From G963676095 sp963676095 (lineage in GTDB: Bacteria > Bacteroidota > Bacteroidia > Bacteroidales > Prolixibacteraceae): a stretch of DNA of 64,000 bases. The stretch is taken from the NCBI GenBank assembly GCA_963676095.1, contig OY781040.1:6882001-6946000 (forward strand), written 5' to 3'. The position numbers and the translations under genes are program-made. The notes beneath the pieces were generated by a model that did no database searches, was not told the origin of the DNA, and saw only the letters and a program-made list of their open reading frames with translations. Positions 25,534 to 35,348 of the stretch are shown here, one piece after another (the first letter of the stretch is position 1; every line of letters starts with the position of its first letter).

Positions 25534-27450
25534 TCACCATCCCGGGTTTTGTACCAGTTGCGGGTTCTTTGTCAGGTCGTCTTCCGGGATCGGGGCAAAA
25601 TAATCCCTGAAGGTAAAGGCCTGGGTATAGAGACTAGTGACTGTGTAGTAATCGTTCACCTCGGTTTTGGATATGTCCCAGCCCCGGATCAGGCGGTTTT
25701 GTTCTTTCAGCGCTGTTTTCCAGCGGCGGCTGTCCCAGTAGTAAACCCCCTCGCAGGCCAGCTCGATCTCCCGTTCCCGGTGGATGATCCCGCGCATACC
25801 GGCTTTGGTCGACGGTTTGTCCGGATCGATGGAGTGGTCCCGCCAGCTTTCAACGACCCCTTTCAGCCCGGCCCGTTCCCGGACCATGTCGATGTATTCA
25901 TATACCTCGGCATCGGGTACATCTTTCATTTCGTTCAACGCCTCGGCATAGAGCAGGAGCAGGTCGGCAAACCGCATGTCCGGGAAAGGATAGTCTTCGT
26001 AGGTCACCGAATTGGCATCGCGGAAGGTCGAATTGATGGAAACCAGCTTCTTGGGCCAGTAACCGGTTGCATTGTAATCGCCCGGGTTGAATACCGATGA
26101 ATACTCGCCGAACCTGTTCTTCGGGTACAGGCAATCGGCATCGTCGTCCGGTTCGTTCTTGTAAGAGTTGCCGTACCACTTGCCGCGGTCGAAACCCAGG
26201 GTGGAATAATAGCGTGGTTCCCGGTCGAAGTTCAGCGCCGCTGTCTGTTCGCCTTTCTGGATATAGTAGCGGTGCGCATCATCGCCGGTACGCAGGGTAT
26301 AACGGTTGGCGTAGTCATAGTCCGGATCTTCGTCGATCGGTACGCCGTTTTCTGTATAGAACTTCTCGACCGTGGCCAGCGTAACGCTCATCTTTCCCGA
26401 GGTGGAGGAGGAAGTCCCCTGCTCCAGGCGCGGGAAACAGGGACTTTGCAGCCCCGAGTTTACCGGGTAGGACGAGTTTCCCCAGACGATCTCCGTGTTC
26501 CAGCGTTCGCTAACCGAACTGCGGAGGGTATTGACAAGACGGGTCGAGTCGGACATCGATTTGGCTGAAATATAATCGCTCACCTGGTACAGGCGGATGC
26601 CGCATTTGGTGCATAGGTCGATGGCTTCGCGGCAGGCTGTGGCCGCTTTTTCCCAGCGGGTCGGATCTTCTGTCTGGCTAAAGAACGGCTCCCCGTTATG
26701 GTCCAGAAAACTGTTATAGTCTGTATTCCCGTTAAAAAGCGGGCTGGCCCACCAGACCAGTACTTTGGCCTTCAGCATGTAAGCGGCAGGCTGGGTAAAA
26801 CGGCCCAGTTCGGTGGTCCGGTTTTCGATCACTTCCGGAAGGGCTTCGCTCCCGATCACTTCATCAAGCAATTCCAGGATATAGGCGAAGGTATCGTCCG
26901 CCTTTTCCCGGTAAACGCGGACGCCCTGGGTCGACTCGTTGATTTCCGTATTTTCTTTCAGGGGGCAGACGGGGCCGTAATACGTAAGCAGGTAAAAATG
27001 CATATAAGCCTTGATCAGGGTGACTTCCGCTATCATCCGGTCTTTTTCATACTGGTCCAGGTCGTTCACCGTTCCGATGTTTTCCAGGAACGTGTTGCAG
27101 TTCCTGATGCCGGCATACAAGGTACGGATCATCGTGCCGGTCCCGCTCCAGTAATTGATCAGGGCCAGGGTAGGACTGTCCTGTCCCAGGCCGAACTTCA
27201 TCCCGGACGAGCTGTCGTCTTTGTTAAAGACCATTTCCAGGGCCCCGAAGATGCCGGGGTTCTCGTTCCACCCGGCCGATTTGGGCATCCCCCAGTAACA
27301 GGTAGCCAGGTATTTCTCGGCCGTATAACGGTCGGAAAAAGCATTGTCGAGCGTTGCGATGTTATCCGGCACCACATCCAGGTAATCGCACGACGTGGTA
27401 AATGCCGCCACCGTAACCATGATTAAAATTAGCTTGTTTATCTTGTTCAT
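25534..27450 (-). CDS. SusD/RagB family lipoprotein, second pair
   Basis: A 638-aa lipoprotein (FTTSC, Cys21), longer than the first SusD. Family signatures are present: ADLLLLYAEALNEM near the TPR-like core, and the closing REREIELACEGVYYWDSRRWK. The long insertions (residues 330-430) may shape its glycan site. It follows its SusC partner by 79 bases. It should cap that transporter at the cell surface. Confidence 0.95.
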   Translation of the reverse strand: MNKINKLILIMVTVAAFTTSCDYLDVVPDNIATLDNAFSDRYTAEKYLATCYWGMPKSAGWNENPGIFGALEMVFNKDDSSSGMKFGLGQDSPTLALINYWSGTGTMIRTLYAGIRNCNTFLENIGTVNDLDQYEKDRMIAEVTLIKAYMHFYLLTYYGPVCPLKENTEINESTQGVRVYREKADDTFAYILELLDEVIGSEALPEVIENRTTELGRFTQPAAYMLKAKVLVWWASPLFNGNTDYNSFLDHNGEPFFSQTEDPTRWEKAATACREAIDLCTKCGIRLYQVSDYISAKSMSDSTRLVNTLRSSVSERWNTEIVWGNSSYPVNSGLQSPCFPRLEQGTSSSTSGKMSVTLATVEKFYTENGVPIDEDPDYDYANRYTLRTGDDAHRYYIQKGEQTAALNFDREPRYYSTLGFDRGKWYGNSYKNEPDDDADCLYPKNRFGEYSSVFNPGDYNATGYWPKKLVSINSTFRDANSVTYEDYPFPDMRFADLLLLYAEALNEMKDVPDAEVYEYIDMVRERAGLKGVVESWRDHSIDPDKPSTKAGMRGIIHREREIELACEGVYYWDSRRWKTALKEQNRLIRGWDISKTEVNDYYTVTSLYTQAFTFRDYFAPIPEDDLTKNPQLVQNPGW

Positions 27451-27529
27451 TTTGAGTTGTTCGTTTTGTTAGTCATTATTGGATATTCCTACTCTTTCAT
27501 TCCTTCATTCTCTCATTCTCTCATTTCCC

Positions 27530-30500
27530 CTACAGAGCTATATTCAGTCCGATGTTATAAACCTTTTGCACCGGGTACCCCAGTCCGTTTCCGGCCATCT
27601 CCGGGTCCCACAGCTTAAACCGGCTGAAGCAAAGCAGGTTGGTCCCGCTCACATACAGGCGAAGGTTTTCCAGGTACATGCGTTTCGCGATCTTTTTCGG
27701 GAGGGTATATCCCAGTTCTACGGACTTTAAGCGGAGGAAGGAGGCGTCCTGCATAAACCAGGTGCTGGTCTGGTTGTTGTTGTCGACGGTATAATTGGCC
27801 AGGCGGGGCCACAACGCATACGGGTCGCGGTTGTTTTCCGACCAGTAATTGTCGGCAAAGACCTGCAGCACGGCATTGTGGCCGGTAAGGCCGTCGTCGC
27901 TGTCGCCATCCAGAAAAGGGGAAACCTTTCCCAGGTCGAGCCAGAACGACTGGCGGGCCGAACCCTGGAAGAAGAAGGAGGCATCGAATCCCTTATAACC
28001 GGCAGAAAGGCCGAACCCGTAATTGATCTCCGGGGTGGTCGGGAACCCGACCGGTACCTTATCAAGCTCCGAGATCTTGCCGTCGCCGTTTACATCGCGG
28101 TATTTTATGTCCCCGGCCATATAGCTGCCGAACTGGGCAGGCGAATTTTCCACCTCGGCCTCATCGATAAACAGCCGCTCGGCAATATAGCCCCAGGTTT
28201 GGGAAAGCGGTTGCCCCACCCTCGACAGCCAGGGGGTAGCCGAGTAATCGGGTTCTTCCCACTCTTTTGCTTCGCTGGTAGCGTAGGTGAATGTCCCGCG
28301 ACCGGTCAGCCAAAAATCTTTACTGAAACTTTTTTCATAGTTCAGTTCCACATCGATTCCTTTTCCGACAGCTTTTCCCAGGTTCGCTTTCACCTCCGGG
28401 ATCACGCCCATGGTTGCCGGGATTACCCGGTCGAGCAGGATATTTTTCCGTTTTTCATGAAACAGGTCGATGTTGGCCGAAAGCCCGTTCTTCAGGACTA
28501 CTTCCAGGCCCAGGTTTGTTTTGTAGGCTGTTTCCCATCCGATTTTGTCATTGGCGTACCTGGAAATATCGATCCCTCCCGGGTTGTAATTAAGCTGTGT
28601 CCCCCAGTTCACATTCCTGTCCGCATCCATATCCACCTGCGACAGGTAATAAAAGCGGTCGTCGTCGCTGCCGATGGCATCGTTGCCCACCAGCCCGTAA
28701 GTGGCTTTCAGTTTAAGCTGGGTGACCGCCCCTGTAAGCGGCTTAAAGAATGCTTCGTTCGAAAGCATCCAGGCTACGCCCATAGAGGGAAAGAACCCCC
28801 AGCGATTGTTTTTCGAGAAACGTTCAGACCCGTTGTAGCCGAAGTTGAACTCCCCGAAGTAGCGGGTATCGTAGTTGTAGGCCAGGCGGCCCGAAACCCC
28901 CATGTTCCGGTTGGGCAGCGAAAGCTGCAGGTCGTCGGCAATGCCTGTCTTTTCCTGCCGCATGGTATACACCAGCAGCCCGTTCACGGTATGTTTATCA
29001 TGGAATACGCGGTTGTATTCCGCAGCCGATTCGAGGTAGAAAGCGGTATTAATGTACCGTTCTCCCGGATTGTAACTGATATACTCCGTTCCTTCGTCCG
29101 GGTTCAGCCGCGCCAGCGTGTAGGTGCCCGATACCAGGTCGTAACTGTCGATGTTGTAGAAGAAAGGATTATAGTTCCGGTTGACCGTATATTCCGAATA
29201 CCGTTCCATATTGACCATCGCCCGCCAGGTCAGGCCTTTGGCGATCATCTTCAGGTCCTGCTTAATTTCGAACTGGGTGAGGGTCGTGTTTTTGCTGTAG
29301 TCGCGGTACCCTTTCAGCGATTCGGCGTAAGGGTTAATGTAGTTGGCGTCGCCGTAATTTCCAAAGAGGATGTGCTTGGCATAGGCAAACTGTTCGTCGG
29401 GCTCATAATAGGGTTTGAACAGCACCGGGTTGGCCTGCATCACCTTGTTGTACATGGCCGTTCCGCCGTCGATGGGGCCGGTATAGTCGTCAAAGGTGGT
29501 GCTCATCCGGAGGATAAGCTCCGTGACCGGGGTCACGTTGATGTTTACGTTCGAGCGTACCGCTATTTTTTTGAGGTCGATGTTCGAGTTGAAGTTGTTG
29601 CGGTGGTCGACCCTCATGTTGCCGTTATCCTGCGAGAAGTTCCCGGCCACATAATAGCGGGCCACTTTTCCGCCGCCGCTGATGCTCATATTAAACCGCT
29701 GGTTGCTGACCGTATTGCGGAACATGGTATTGTACCAGTCCGTGGCCGGGAAAATGTCCGGGTAAAGCCCTTTTTCGGTCATGGTAATCTTTTCCTGGCT
29801 GTAGATGGCCAGTCCCAATGGGTTCCGTGTTTTAATAGCCTCGTTGTGCATGCGCATAAACGTAACCGGGTCTGTTATTTTTACCCGTTTGGTCGGGCTT
29901 GAGAAAGAATTTTCCACGCGGACGTTCAGCTGCACCTTACCTTCTTTCCCTTCCTTGGTGGTCACGGCAATCACGCCGTTTGCCCCGCGGGCGCCGTAGA
30001 GGGCTGTGGCTGTCGCGTCTTTCATGATCGAGAAGCTGGCAATATCGTCGGTATTCAGCCGGGCCAGGTCGTCGGCGCTCAGCTCGATGCCGTCGATCAG
30101 GATCAGGGGGTCTTTTTTGGCGTCAGCCCCAAAGGTGGTGATGCCCCGGATAAAGAAGCTGGCATTATCCTCTCCCGGTTCGCCGCTGCGCTGGTAGGAG
30201 ATCAGTCCCGATACCCGGCCGGCAAAGGCCGTGGTCAGGTTACTGCTGGGCACTTTCAGCTCGTCGGGCTTAATGGTTTCAATGGAGGCCAGTACGCTCT
30301 CCTTCTTTTGCTTGCCAAAAGCCACGATGGTCACATCGTCCAGTTCCTCGGCTTTCGGTTTCAGGGTGATGTTGATCACCCGTTTGGTCCCCACTTCTAC
30401 TGTCCGGCTTTCCATGCCGACAAACGAAAAGGTAAGCCGGTCGGTAGGTCTGGCTTCGATGGAATAAGTACCGTCGGTGTCGGTAATCACCCCGCGGGTG

Positions 30501-30670
30501 GTCCCGGCAACCACGATGGTCACCCCCGGCAGGGGCGATGTTGTCCCGTCTTCGGCAGCCCCGGTAACGGTGCCGGTAATCCTTACCTGGGCCCGGGCAG
30601 GGATGGCAAGAAAAAGGAACAAGGAGAAAATACAGTAAACACGCAGCCGTGTTCGTCGTAGTTTTTTCAT
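27530..30670 (-). CDS. SusC/RagA TonB-dependent transporter, second pair
   Basis: A 1046-aa outer-membrane transporter. The signal peptide ends at about residue 27 (ARAQ) and is followed at once by the carboxypeptidase-regulatory-like domain (TGTVTGAAEDG, then LPGVTIVVAGTTRGV). There is no STN domain, unlike the first SusC. The plug carries LILIDGIE and SIMKDATATALYGARGANGV, and the barrel ends YNIGLNIAL. Without STN it cannot itself signal to a FecR protein, so it must be controlled by the neighbouring cascade or by an unlinked regulator. GC content appears higher than in the defence island. Confidence 0.95.
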   Translation of the reverse strand: MKKLRRTRLRVYCIFSLFLFLAIPARAQVRITGTVTGAAEDGTTSPLPGVTIVVAGTTRGVITDTDGTYSIEARPTDRLTFSFVGMESRTVEVGTKRVINITLKPKAEELDDVTIVAFGKQKKESVLASIETIKPDELKVPSSNLTTAFAGRVSGLISYQRSGEPGEDNASFFIRGITTFGADAKKDPLILIDGIELSADDLARLNTDDIASFSIMKDATATALYGARGANGVIAVTTKEGKEGKVQLNVRVENSFSSPTKRVKITDPVTFMRMHNEAIKTRNPLGLAIYSQEKITMTEKGLYPDIFPATDWYNTMFRNTVSNQRFNMSISGGGKVARYYVAGNFSQDNGNMRVDHRNNFNSNIDLKKIAVRSNVNINVTPVTELILRMSTTFDDYTGPIDGGTAMYNKVMQANPVLFKPYYEPDEQFAYAKHILFGNYGDANYINPYAESLKGYRDYSKNTTLTQFEIKQDLKMIAKGLTWRAMVNMERYSEYTVNRNYNPFFYNIDSYDLVSGTYTLARLNPDEGTEYISYNPGERYINTAFYLESAAEYNRVFHDKHTVNGLLVYTMRQEKTGIADDLQLSLPNRNMGVSGRLAYNYDTRYFGEFNFGYNGSERFSKNNRWGFFPSMGVAWMLSNEAFFKPLTGAVTQLKLKATYGLVGNDAIGSDDDRFYYLSQVDMDADRNVNWGTQLNYNPGGIDISRYANDKIGWETAYKTNLGLEVVLKNGLSANIDLFHEKRKNILLDRVIPATMGVIPEVKANLGKAVGKGIDVELNYEKSFSKDFWLTGRGTFTYATSEAKEWEEPDYSATPWLSRVGQPLSQTWGYIAERLFIDEAEVENSPAQFGSYMAGDIKYRDVNGDGKISELDKVPVGFPTTPEINYGFGLSAGYKGFDASFFFQGSARQSFWLDLGKVSPFLDGDSDDGLTGHNAVLQVFADNYWSENNRDPYALWPRLANYTVDNNNQTSTWFMQDASFLRLKSVELGYTLPKKIAKRMYLENLRLYVSGTNLLCFSRFKLWDPEMAGNGLGYPVQKVYNIGLNIAL

Positions 30671-31421
30671 ACGTTAAATAGTTTAGGAGGTTAAAATCTA
30701 ATCGTCCCGCATCCGCGGATTTTGATCATTGTTCATTATTAATTATTAATTATTCATTGTAAAAAGGGTATAAGAGTGCCTGTAAGCATAAATTTTGGTT
30801 CATACTTTCAGGATTTAGGGTGAATGTTCAGTTGATATCAAATTCACAGGGTTCCGTGAATCCTACAGTTGGTAAGTATTTAAAACAATTATGGAGGCGG
30901 ACGGTGATAAAAAGGTTTCGCGTAAAGCATAACTTTAGGAGTTTGGGTTAAAAATGACTGATTTAAGGAATGTTCCCGGGGCAATAATATCTGCCCAGTA
31001 CTTAAAAAGAGGTAAGGGCTTATTCTCTTTACCCCTCTCGTTTAAAGAAGTCCCGTTCAACGCCTGTCTGTAGATTGTTCCGTTTGCAAGGTTCAGCAAC
31101 CGGTTAAAATGTGTGATAAAAAATGACAAAAAAGAAGGCGCGAACGATTGTGAATTTATCAGCTTCGTCATCAAGGTCAGAAAAGCGCTATGTCATTTTA
31201 GTACTGCAGTTTCAGCACCAAATTACTGTTTCAATTTAAAAACCGGGTTATGTTTGCATCCTGTTTTATTTTAAGTTCATATTCGTAATTTCTTTTCAAA
31301 GGAAACAACATCGAATGAGGAAAGAAAAATAATCCTGCCAATAATTATTGATTTTGAACAAATAATTATCATCATAATCAGGATTTTACTATTTTCGTTA
31401 TATCATTTCTAACAAAAAAAG
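30671..31421. other. Intergenic region between the PUL and the defence island
   Basis: This 750-bp gap lies between divergent genes. A minus-strand frame of 79 codons (30935-31174) has no recognisable domain and low credibility. AT-rich repeats of ATTAATT lie at 30735-30755, upstream of susC. No att-like duplication is apparent. Confidence 0.35.
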
Positions 31422-31853
31422 ATGGAAACAACAGAGAACCTTCTGAAAAACACGCACCACGGACATGCGATCAAACGGATCCGTCATACCCTGGGAATCA
31501 AACAGGATGCTTTGGCCATTGACCTGGGGATCAGTCAGGCCCAGATTTCTTCCTATGAACAGAAGAAAGTTATTGACGATGAAATGATTGAAAAGTTCGC
31601 TGAAGCTTTGAATGTTGCTCCTGAGTTTATTAAAGAGCTAGAGGAAGATCCAGTGACGGTAATTGTCGAGAATAACACTTTTGAAAAAGGCAATAATAAT
31701 GTTGGTTACGTTACGGATAATACTATAACCAATAATCCCATAGATGAAATTTTGGAATTGTGCAGGGAGAAGCAAGCTCTTTATGAACGTATTGCCGAAT
31801 TGGAGAAAGAGAAGAATGTGTTGCTGGAGAAGTTGCTGAAAGAGAGGAAGTGA
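31422..31853 (+). CDS. XRE-family helix-turn-helix regulator with coiled-coil tail
   Basis: A 143-aa protein. Residues 12-70 form a Cro/C1 helix-turn-helix (AIKRIRHTLGIKQDALAIDLGISQAQISSYEQ, scored by its spacing). Residues 105-143 form a predicted coiled coil (EILELCREKQALYERI, then EKEKNVLLEKLLKERK), likely for dimerisation. The stop is 21 bases before the RecQ-PRTase start on the same strand, so it probably heads and controls that operon. Such regulators commonly lead defence or toxin-antitoxin operons. Confidence 0.9.
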   Translation: METTENLLKNTHHGHAIKRIRHTLGIKQDALAIDLGISQAQISSYEQKKVIDDEMIEKFAEALNVAPEFIKELEEDPVTVIVENNTFEKGNNNVGYVTDNTITNNPIDEILELCREKQALYERIAELEKEKNVLLEKLLKERK

Positions 31854-31874
31854 TGCTTTTGAAAAAATGGTACC

Positions 31875-32720
31875 ATGACCCGGCAAGAGGCAGAAATACA
31901 ACTACAGAAACTATTTGGGTTCAAACAGTTTTTCGATTTACAATGGCAGGTGATTGAAAATTTACTTGCCGGAAGGCGTATCCTGTTTATTGAAAAAACC
32001 GGTTTTGGCAAGTCGTTGTGTTACCAGTTTCCTGCAACCCAGCTACAGGGTGTAACCATCGTTTTTACGCCACTTATTGCATTAATGCGCGACCAGGTTC
32101 GCAGCATGCAGGAAAAAGGAATTCGTGCTGCGGCAATCAATTCAAATCAGGATGCCGTAGAGAATAATGCCATCATTGTCAGGGCTCAGCGAAACGAGCT
32201 GGACATTCTTTATATTGCCCCTGAGCGGATGGAAAATGCGGCATGGATAAGCGCTGCCCGGGAAATGAAGATTGCCATGGTGGTTATCGATGAAGCCCAT
32301 TGTATTTCTATATGGGGCCAAAGTTTCCGCCCGAATTACCGGCGTATTGTAACCCTGGTCAGATTACTGCCCAAAAGCTTCCCGGTTTTGGCGACTACTG
32401 CCACTGCAACTCCACGTGTGCAGGCAGACATTATTGAGCAGGCCGGTGATGATCTGATACCGGTCCGGGGCCGGTTGCTCCGTCCTAATATCTGTTTGTT
32501 TGTGGTCCGTGTTAACAGTGAAGATGAGAAATTTTTTTGGCTGGCCGAGTATCTCCCGAGGCTTGCTAAAACCGGGATTATCTATACCGGCACCCAGGCC
32601 AATACCGAAATTTACTCCAATTGGCTGCAATTTCTGAAATTTAATTCAGCGGCATACAGTGCCCGCCTGGATGCGGGAACCCGGATGCGTGTGGAATCCG
32701 GCTTCATTAATAATAAATAC
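31875..32720 (+). pseudogene. RecQ-family helicase fused to PRTase, N-terminal part (interrupted by IS4-family element)
   Basis: These 282 codons encode RecA-like domain 1 and the start of domain 2 of a RecQ helicase: Walker A KTGFGKS (about residues 38-44), FTPLIALMRDQ, the DEAH box with the RecQ-specific DEAHCISIWGQSFRP, and motif III ATTATATP. The reading frame is cut after INNKY by an IS element and then runs only nine codons into it. The frame resumes exactly at 34167, and deleting the insertion and one target copy restores VESGFINNKYDCVVSTNA. As it stands, the truncated product lacks motifs IV-VI and should be inactive as a helicase. Confidence 0.92.
32706..32720. repeat. Target-site duplication, left copy
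   Basis: ATTAATAATAAATAC borders the left end of the IS element and is repeated exactly at 34152-34166. Confidence 0.9.
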
Positions 32721-34151
32721 CTGACCATCTCCCGAAAAATGGGTTGAATAAGTTCTGCATCCCAGTCATATCGGGTGTTTAAAGATGTTTAGATATGAGG
32801 AAAGCTGGTTTAAAAAGGTTATTTTTATTGTGCAAACAAAAGCAAATAATCTCTAAAAACCAGCTCATGACAAAAGTATTAACAAAACAGGTACAGAACA
32901 AGATTAGCCGCTATTTTCTCAAACTTGAGGGTCAATTAACAAAACCGGAAGCCCGATGTATCCGGGAAATGACAACCGGAATACTAAAGACAGGTACAGT
33001 ATTAGTGAATAAAATAGCCACTGGCATTGGTGATACAATATCGTTGAGCCAAACAACTAAACGCTTCAGGAACCATTATAACAAGAAAGATTTTTTCATG
33101 AAATTATTCCGGGGACATATGAACAGTGTGAAAAGCAAAGTCTGCCATGGTGACTATATCCTGTTCGATGGTTCTGATATTCAGAAAAAATATGCCAAAA
33201 TGATGGATGGTCTGGACTATGTGAAAGATGGCGATAAAGGATCAATTGGCCTTGGCTATTGGCTGATGAACGTTGTACACTTTAGCAAAGACAAGGAAAT
33301 GACCCCACTTTACAACAAGCTGTACAGCTTTGACAGTGGCGCCAAAAGCGAGAATCTGGAGGTTCTTGAAGCCATCAAAGAGGTGGGCTCGATAATTGAC
33401 AAAGATGTCACAAAGATATTCGACCGTGGCATGGACCGGCCCATTTGCCGGGATTTCATTATTGCCGATGAAGGCCATTTCAACCTGCGTCTGAAGAAAA
33501 CCACCAAGCTGGTCTACAAAGGCGAAGAAATGGCCGTGAACAAGATCAGCCGGAAAGTTCCATTGTTCATGAAACTAACAGCTACAAGGATACAGAAAAG
33601 CAAGAAGCGTCAGTTGGTTTATGAATGCGGCGCCATAAAGGTCCAATATAGAACCAAGGGCAAGACGCATGATCTTTGGCTTGTTGTCACCAAAAGGACT
33701 AATGGCGGCTATTGCTGGCTACTGACACGTTCGCCAAAAGAAAGTATTGTTGAAGTAATCAAAGAAGCATTCACGGCATACGGTTTCAGGTGGAAAATTG
33801 AAGAGTACCACCGGCATATAAAAGAATGCTACAAACTGGAAGACATCCAGATCAAAACCTTCGAAGGGCTACAAAGTATGTTGGCCATACTGACCATAGC
33901 CATGAGCATCATATACTCGTCACTTTCATCTCTGCACACAAGGCTATTGCTTGAAAGTGGTGTAAAAACACTGAACAAAGAAAAGATGTATGAACTATGC
34001 AATTTCATTTACTATAAAATCAGCACCATAATCAAAGTATTGCTGGCAAACATGACCCCAAGAGCTTTCCTCCCTCAATCCGATCCATCTCCAAATGACG
34101 GACAGTTATGCCTTTTATTAAATTTTGAAAACTAAAAACGGGAGATGGCCA
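32721..34151 (+). mobile_element. IS4-family insertion sequence
   Basis: A 1431-bp element with imperfect terminal inverted repeats. The left end begins TGACCATCTCCCG after one base, and the right end, read inward, is TGGCCATCTCCCG. It carries one transposase gene in the same direction as the host operon. An exact 15-bp direct repeat flanks it, slightly longer than the 9-14 bp usual for the family. The clean duplication and intact transposase indicate a recent insertion. Confidence 0.92.
32867..34135 (+). CDS. IS4-family DDE transposase
   Basis: A 422-aa transposase. The DDE residues are visible as YILFDGSDIQ (first Asp), TKIFDRGMD (second Asp) and the IS4 signature YGFRWKIEEYHRHIK, an exact Y-x2-R-x3-E-x6-K (YREK) with the catalytic Glu. 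The frame extends 24 codons upstream to 32795, but MTKVLTKQVQNKI is the likely start. Full length and intact motifs suggest it is still active. Confidence 0.93.
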   Translation: MTKVLTKQVQNKISRYFLKLEGQLTKPEARCIREMTTGILKTGTVLVNKIATGIGDTISLSQTTKRFRNHYNKKDFFMKLFRGHMNSVKSKVCHGDYILFDGSDIQKKYAKMMDGLDYVKDGDKGSIGLGYWLMNVVHFSKDKEMTPLYNKLYSFDSGAKSENLEVLEAIKEVGSIIDKDVTKIFDRGMDRPICRDFIIADEGHFNLRLKKTTKLVYKGEEMAVNKISRKVPLFMKLTATRIQKSKKRQLVYECGAIKVQYRTKGKTHDLWLVVTKRTNGGYCWLLTRSPKESIVEVIKEAFTAYGFRWKIEEYHRHIKECYKLEDIQIKTFEGLQSMLAILTIAMSIIYSSLSSLHTRLLLESGVKTLNKEKMYELCNFIYYKISTIIKVLLANMTPRAFLPQSDPSPNDGQLCLLLNFEN

Positions 34152-34166
34152 ATTAATAATAAATAC
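34152..34166. repeat. Target-site duplication, right copy
   Basis: ATTAATAATAAATAC is identical to 32706-32720, and the RecQ reading frame continues directly from its last base. Confidence 0.9.
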
Positions 34167-35336
34167 GATTGTGTTGTTTCTACGAACGCCTTGGGCATGG
34201 GTATTGATAAACCCGATATCCGTTTTATTATCCATACGCAAATACCTCAATCGCCTATACACTACTATCAGGAAATAGGAAGGGCCGGTCGTGACGGGAA
34301 AGAATCTTATGCTATTTTATTGTACAATCCAAATGAAGACCAGAAACTTCCCAGAAGTTTCATTGAAGGAAGTAAACCATCAGAAGACAAATACGAAAAA
34401 GTAATCGCAGTAACTAAAAAGGAATTGCTTGGCAAAAACCAGATTATTAAAGCTACTAATCTAAAACAAACGCAGGTTAATGTGATATTGGCCGACCTGG
34501 TTGACCAAAAAATACTAAATGAGCAGTTGTCCGGCAGATCTAAAAAGTACTTTTACAATCCCGATGCCCCTGCGTTGGATTTATCGGCATTTGAAACATT
34601 ACGGCAGGCGCAGAACCGGGAACTGGAACAGATGCTGGCTTATACCTCAATTTCAACCTGCCGCATGCAATACCTGTGTAACTATTTAGGCGACACATTA
34701 CCCGGCAATTGTAACGTTTGCGATAATGATAAAAAACTGCATATCCCTGTTAAAATCGCTGAAAACTATATTCAGAATTTACAGGAATTTCGTGAAACAT
34801 TTTTCCCGGTCCTTGAAGTTGAAACCCAAAGAAGTAAAATTGTAAATGGAGTTGCAGGGTCTTATTATGGCGTTTCAAATGTTGGCGCAGCCATACGGCA
34901 TTCGAAATATGAAGGCGGCGGCGATTTCCCCGACTGGCTTTTAAAACTGACCTTGAAGGCTTTTCGTAAACACTATGGAAATCCAAAAATAGACATGGTG
35001 TTGTATGTTCCTCCAACAGAATCGGGAAATCTGGTGAAGAATTTTGCCGAAAAAATTGCATCGGTCCTGAAAATTCCGGTTTCGCATAAACTGGTAAAAA
35101 TTTCTGTAACCCGGCCCCAGAAGGTGTTTCACAGTAGTATCTCAAAAAAGGACAATGTCCTGGGAAAATTTATGTATCAAAATCCTGAGGAAATTGCAGG
35201 AAAAAGTATTTTATTAGTGGATGATATTTTTGATAGCGGTTGTACAATTAAGGAAATAGGCCACTACCTTACAAATTCCGGTGCAGCCCAAATTGCACCT
35301 TTAGTAATTGCCAGAACTGTGGGCGGGGATATTTAA
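34167..35336 (+). pseudogene. RecQ-family helicase fused to PRTase, C-terminal part (helicase motifs V-VI, zinc site, PRTase)
   Basis: These 389 codons continue the interrupted gene. They hold motif V (TNALGMGIDKPDI) and motif VI (YYQEIGRAGRDGK), followed by a RecQ-type Zn cluster (CRMQYLCNYLGD, then CNVCDN). The last 180 residues form a type I phosphoribosyltransferase with the PRPP loop SILLVDDIFDSGCTI. A RecQ-PRTase fusion beside a DprA gene recalls the ShosT (PRTase) and ShosA (DprA-like) defence pair. An ATG inside the IS right end (34125) keeps this frame, so a separate C-terminal product with an intact PRTase could be made. Without its helicase half it may be non-functional or unregulated. 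Confidence 0.88.
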
Positions 35337-35348
35337 AACGGTTTGCAC

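Noticed and set aside
26698..27426. Plus-strand frame of 242 codons
   Set aside because: Antisense shadow of the second SusD.
27878..29902. Plus-strand open frame of 674 codons
   Set aside because: It is antisense to the second SusC and arises from GC-rich codon use. No protein features are seen.
30935..31174. 79-codon minus-strand frame
   Set aside because: I considered a transposase fragment, but no catalytic motif or terminal repeat is visible.
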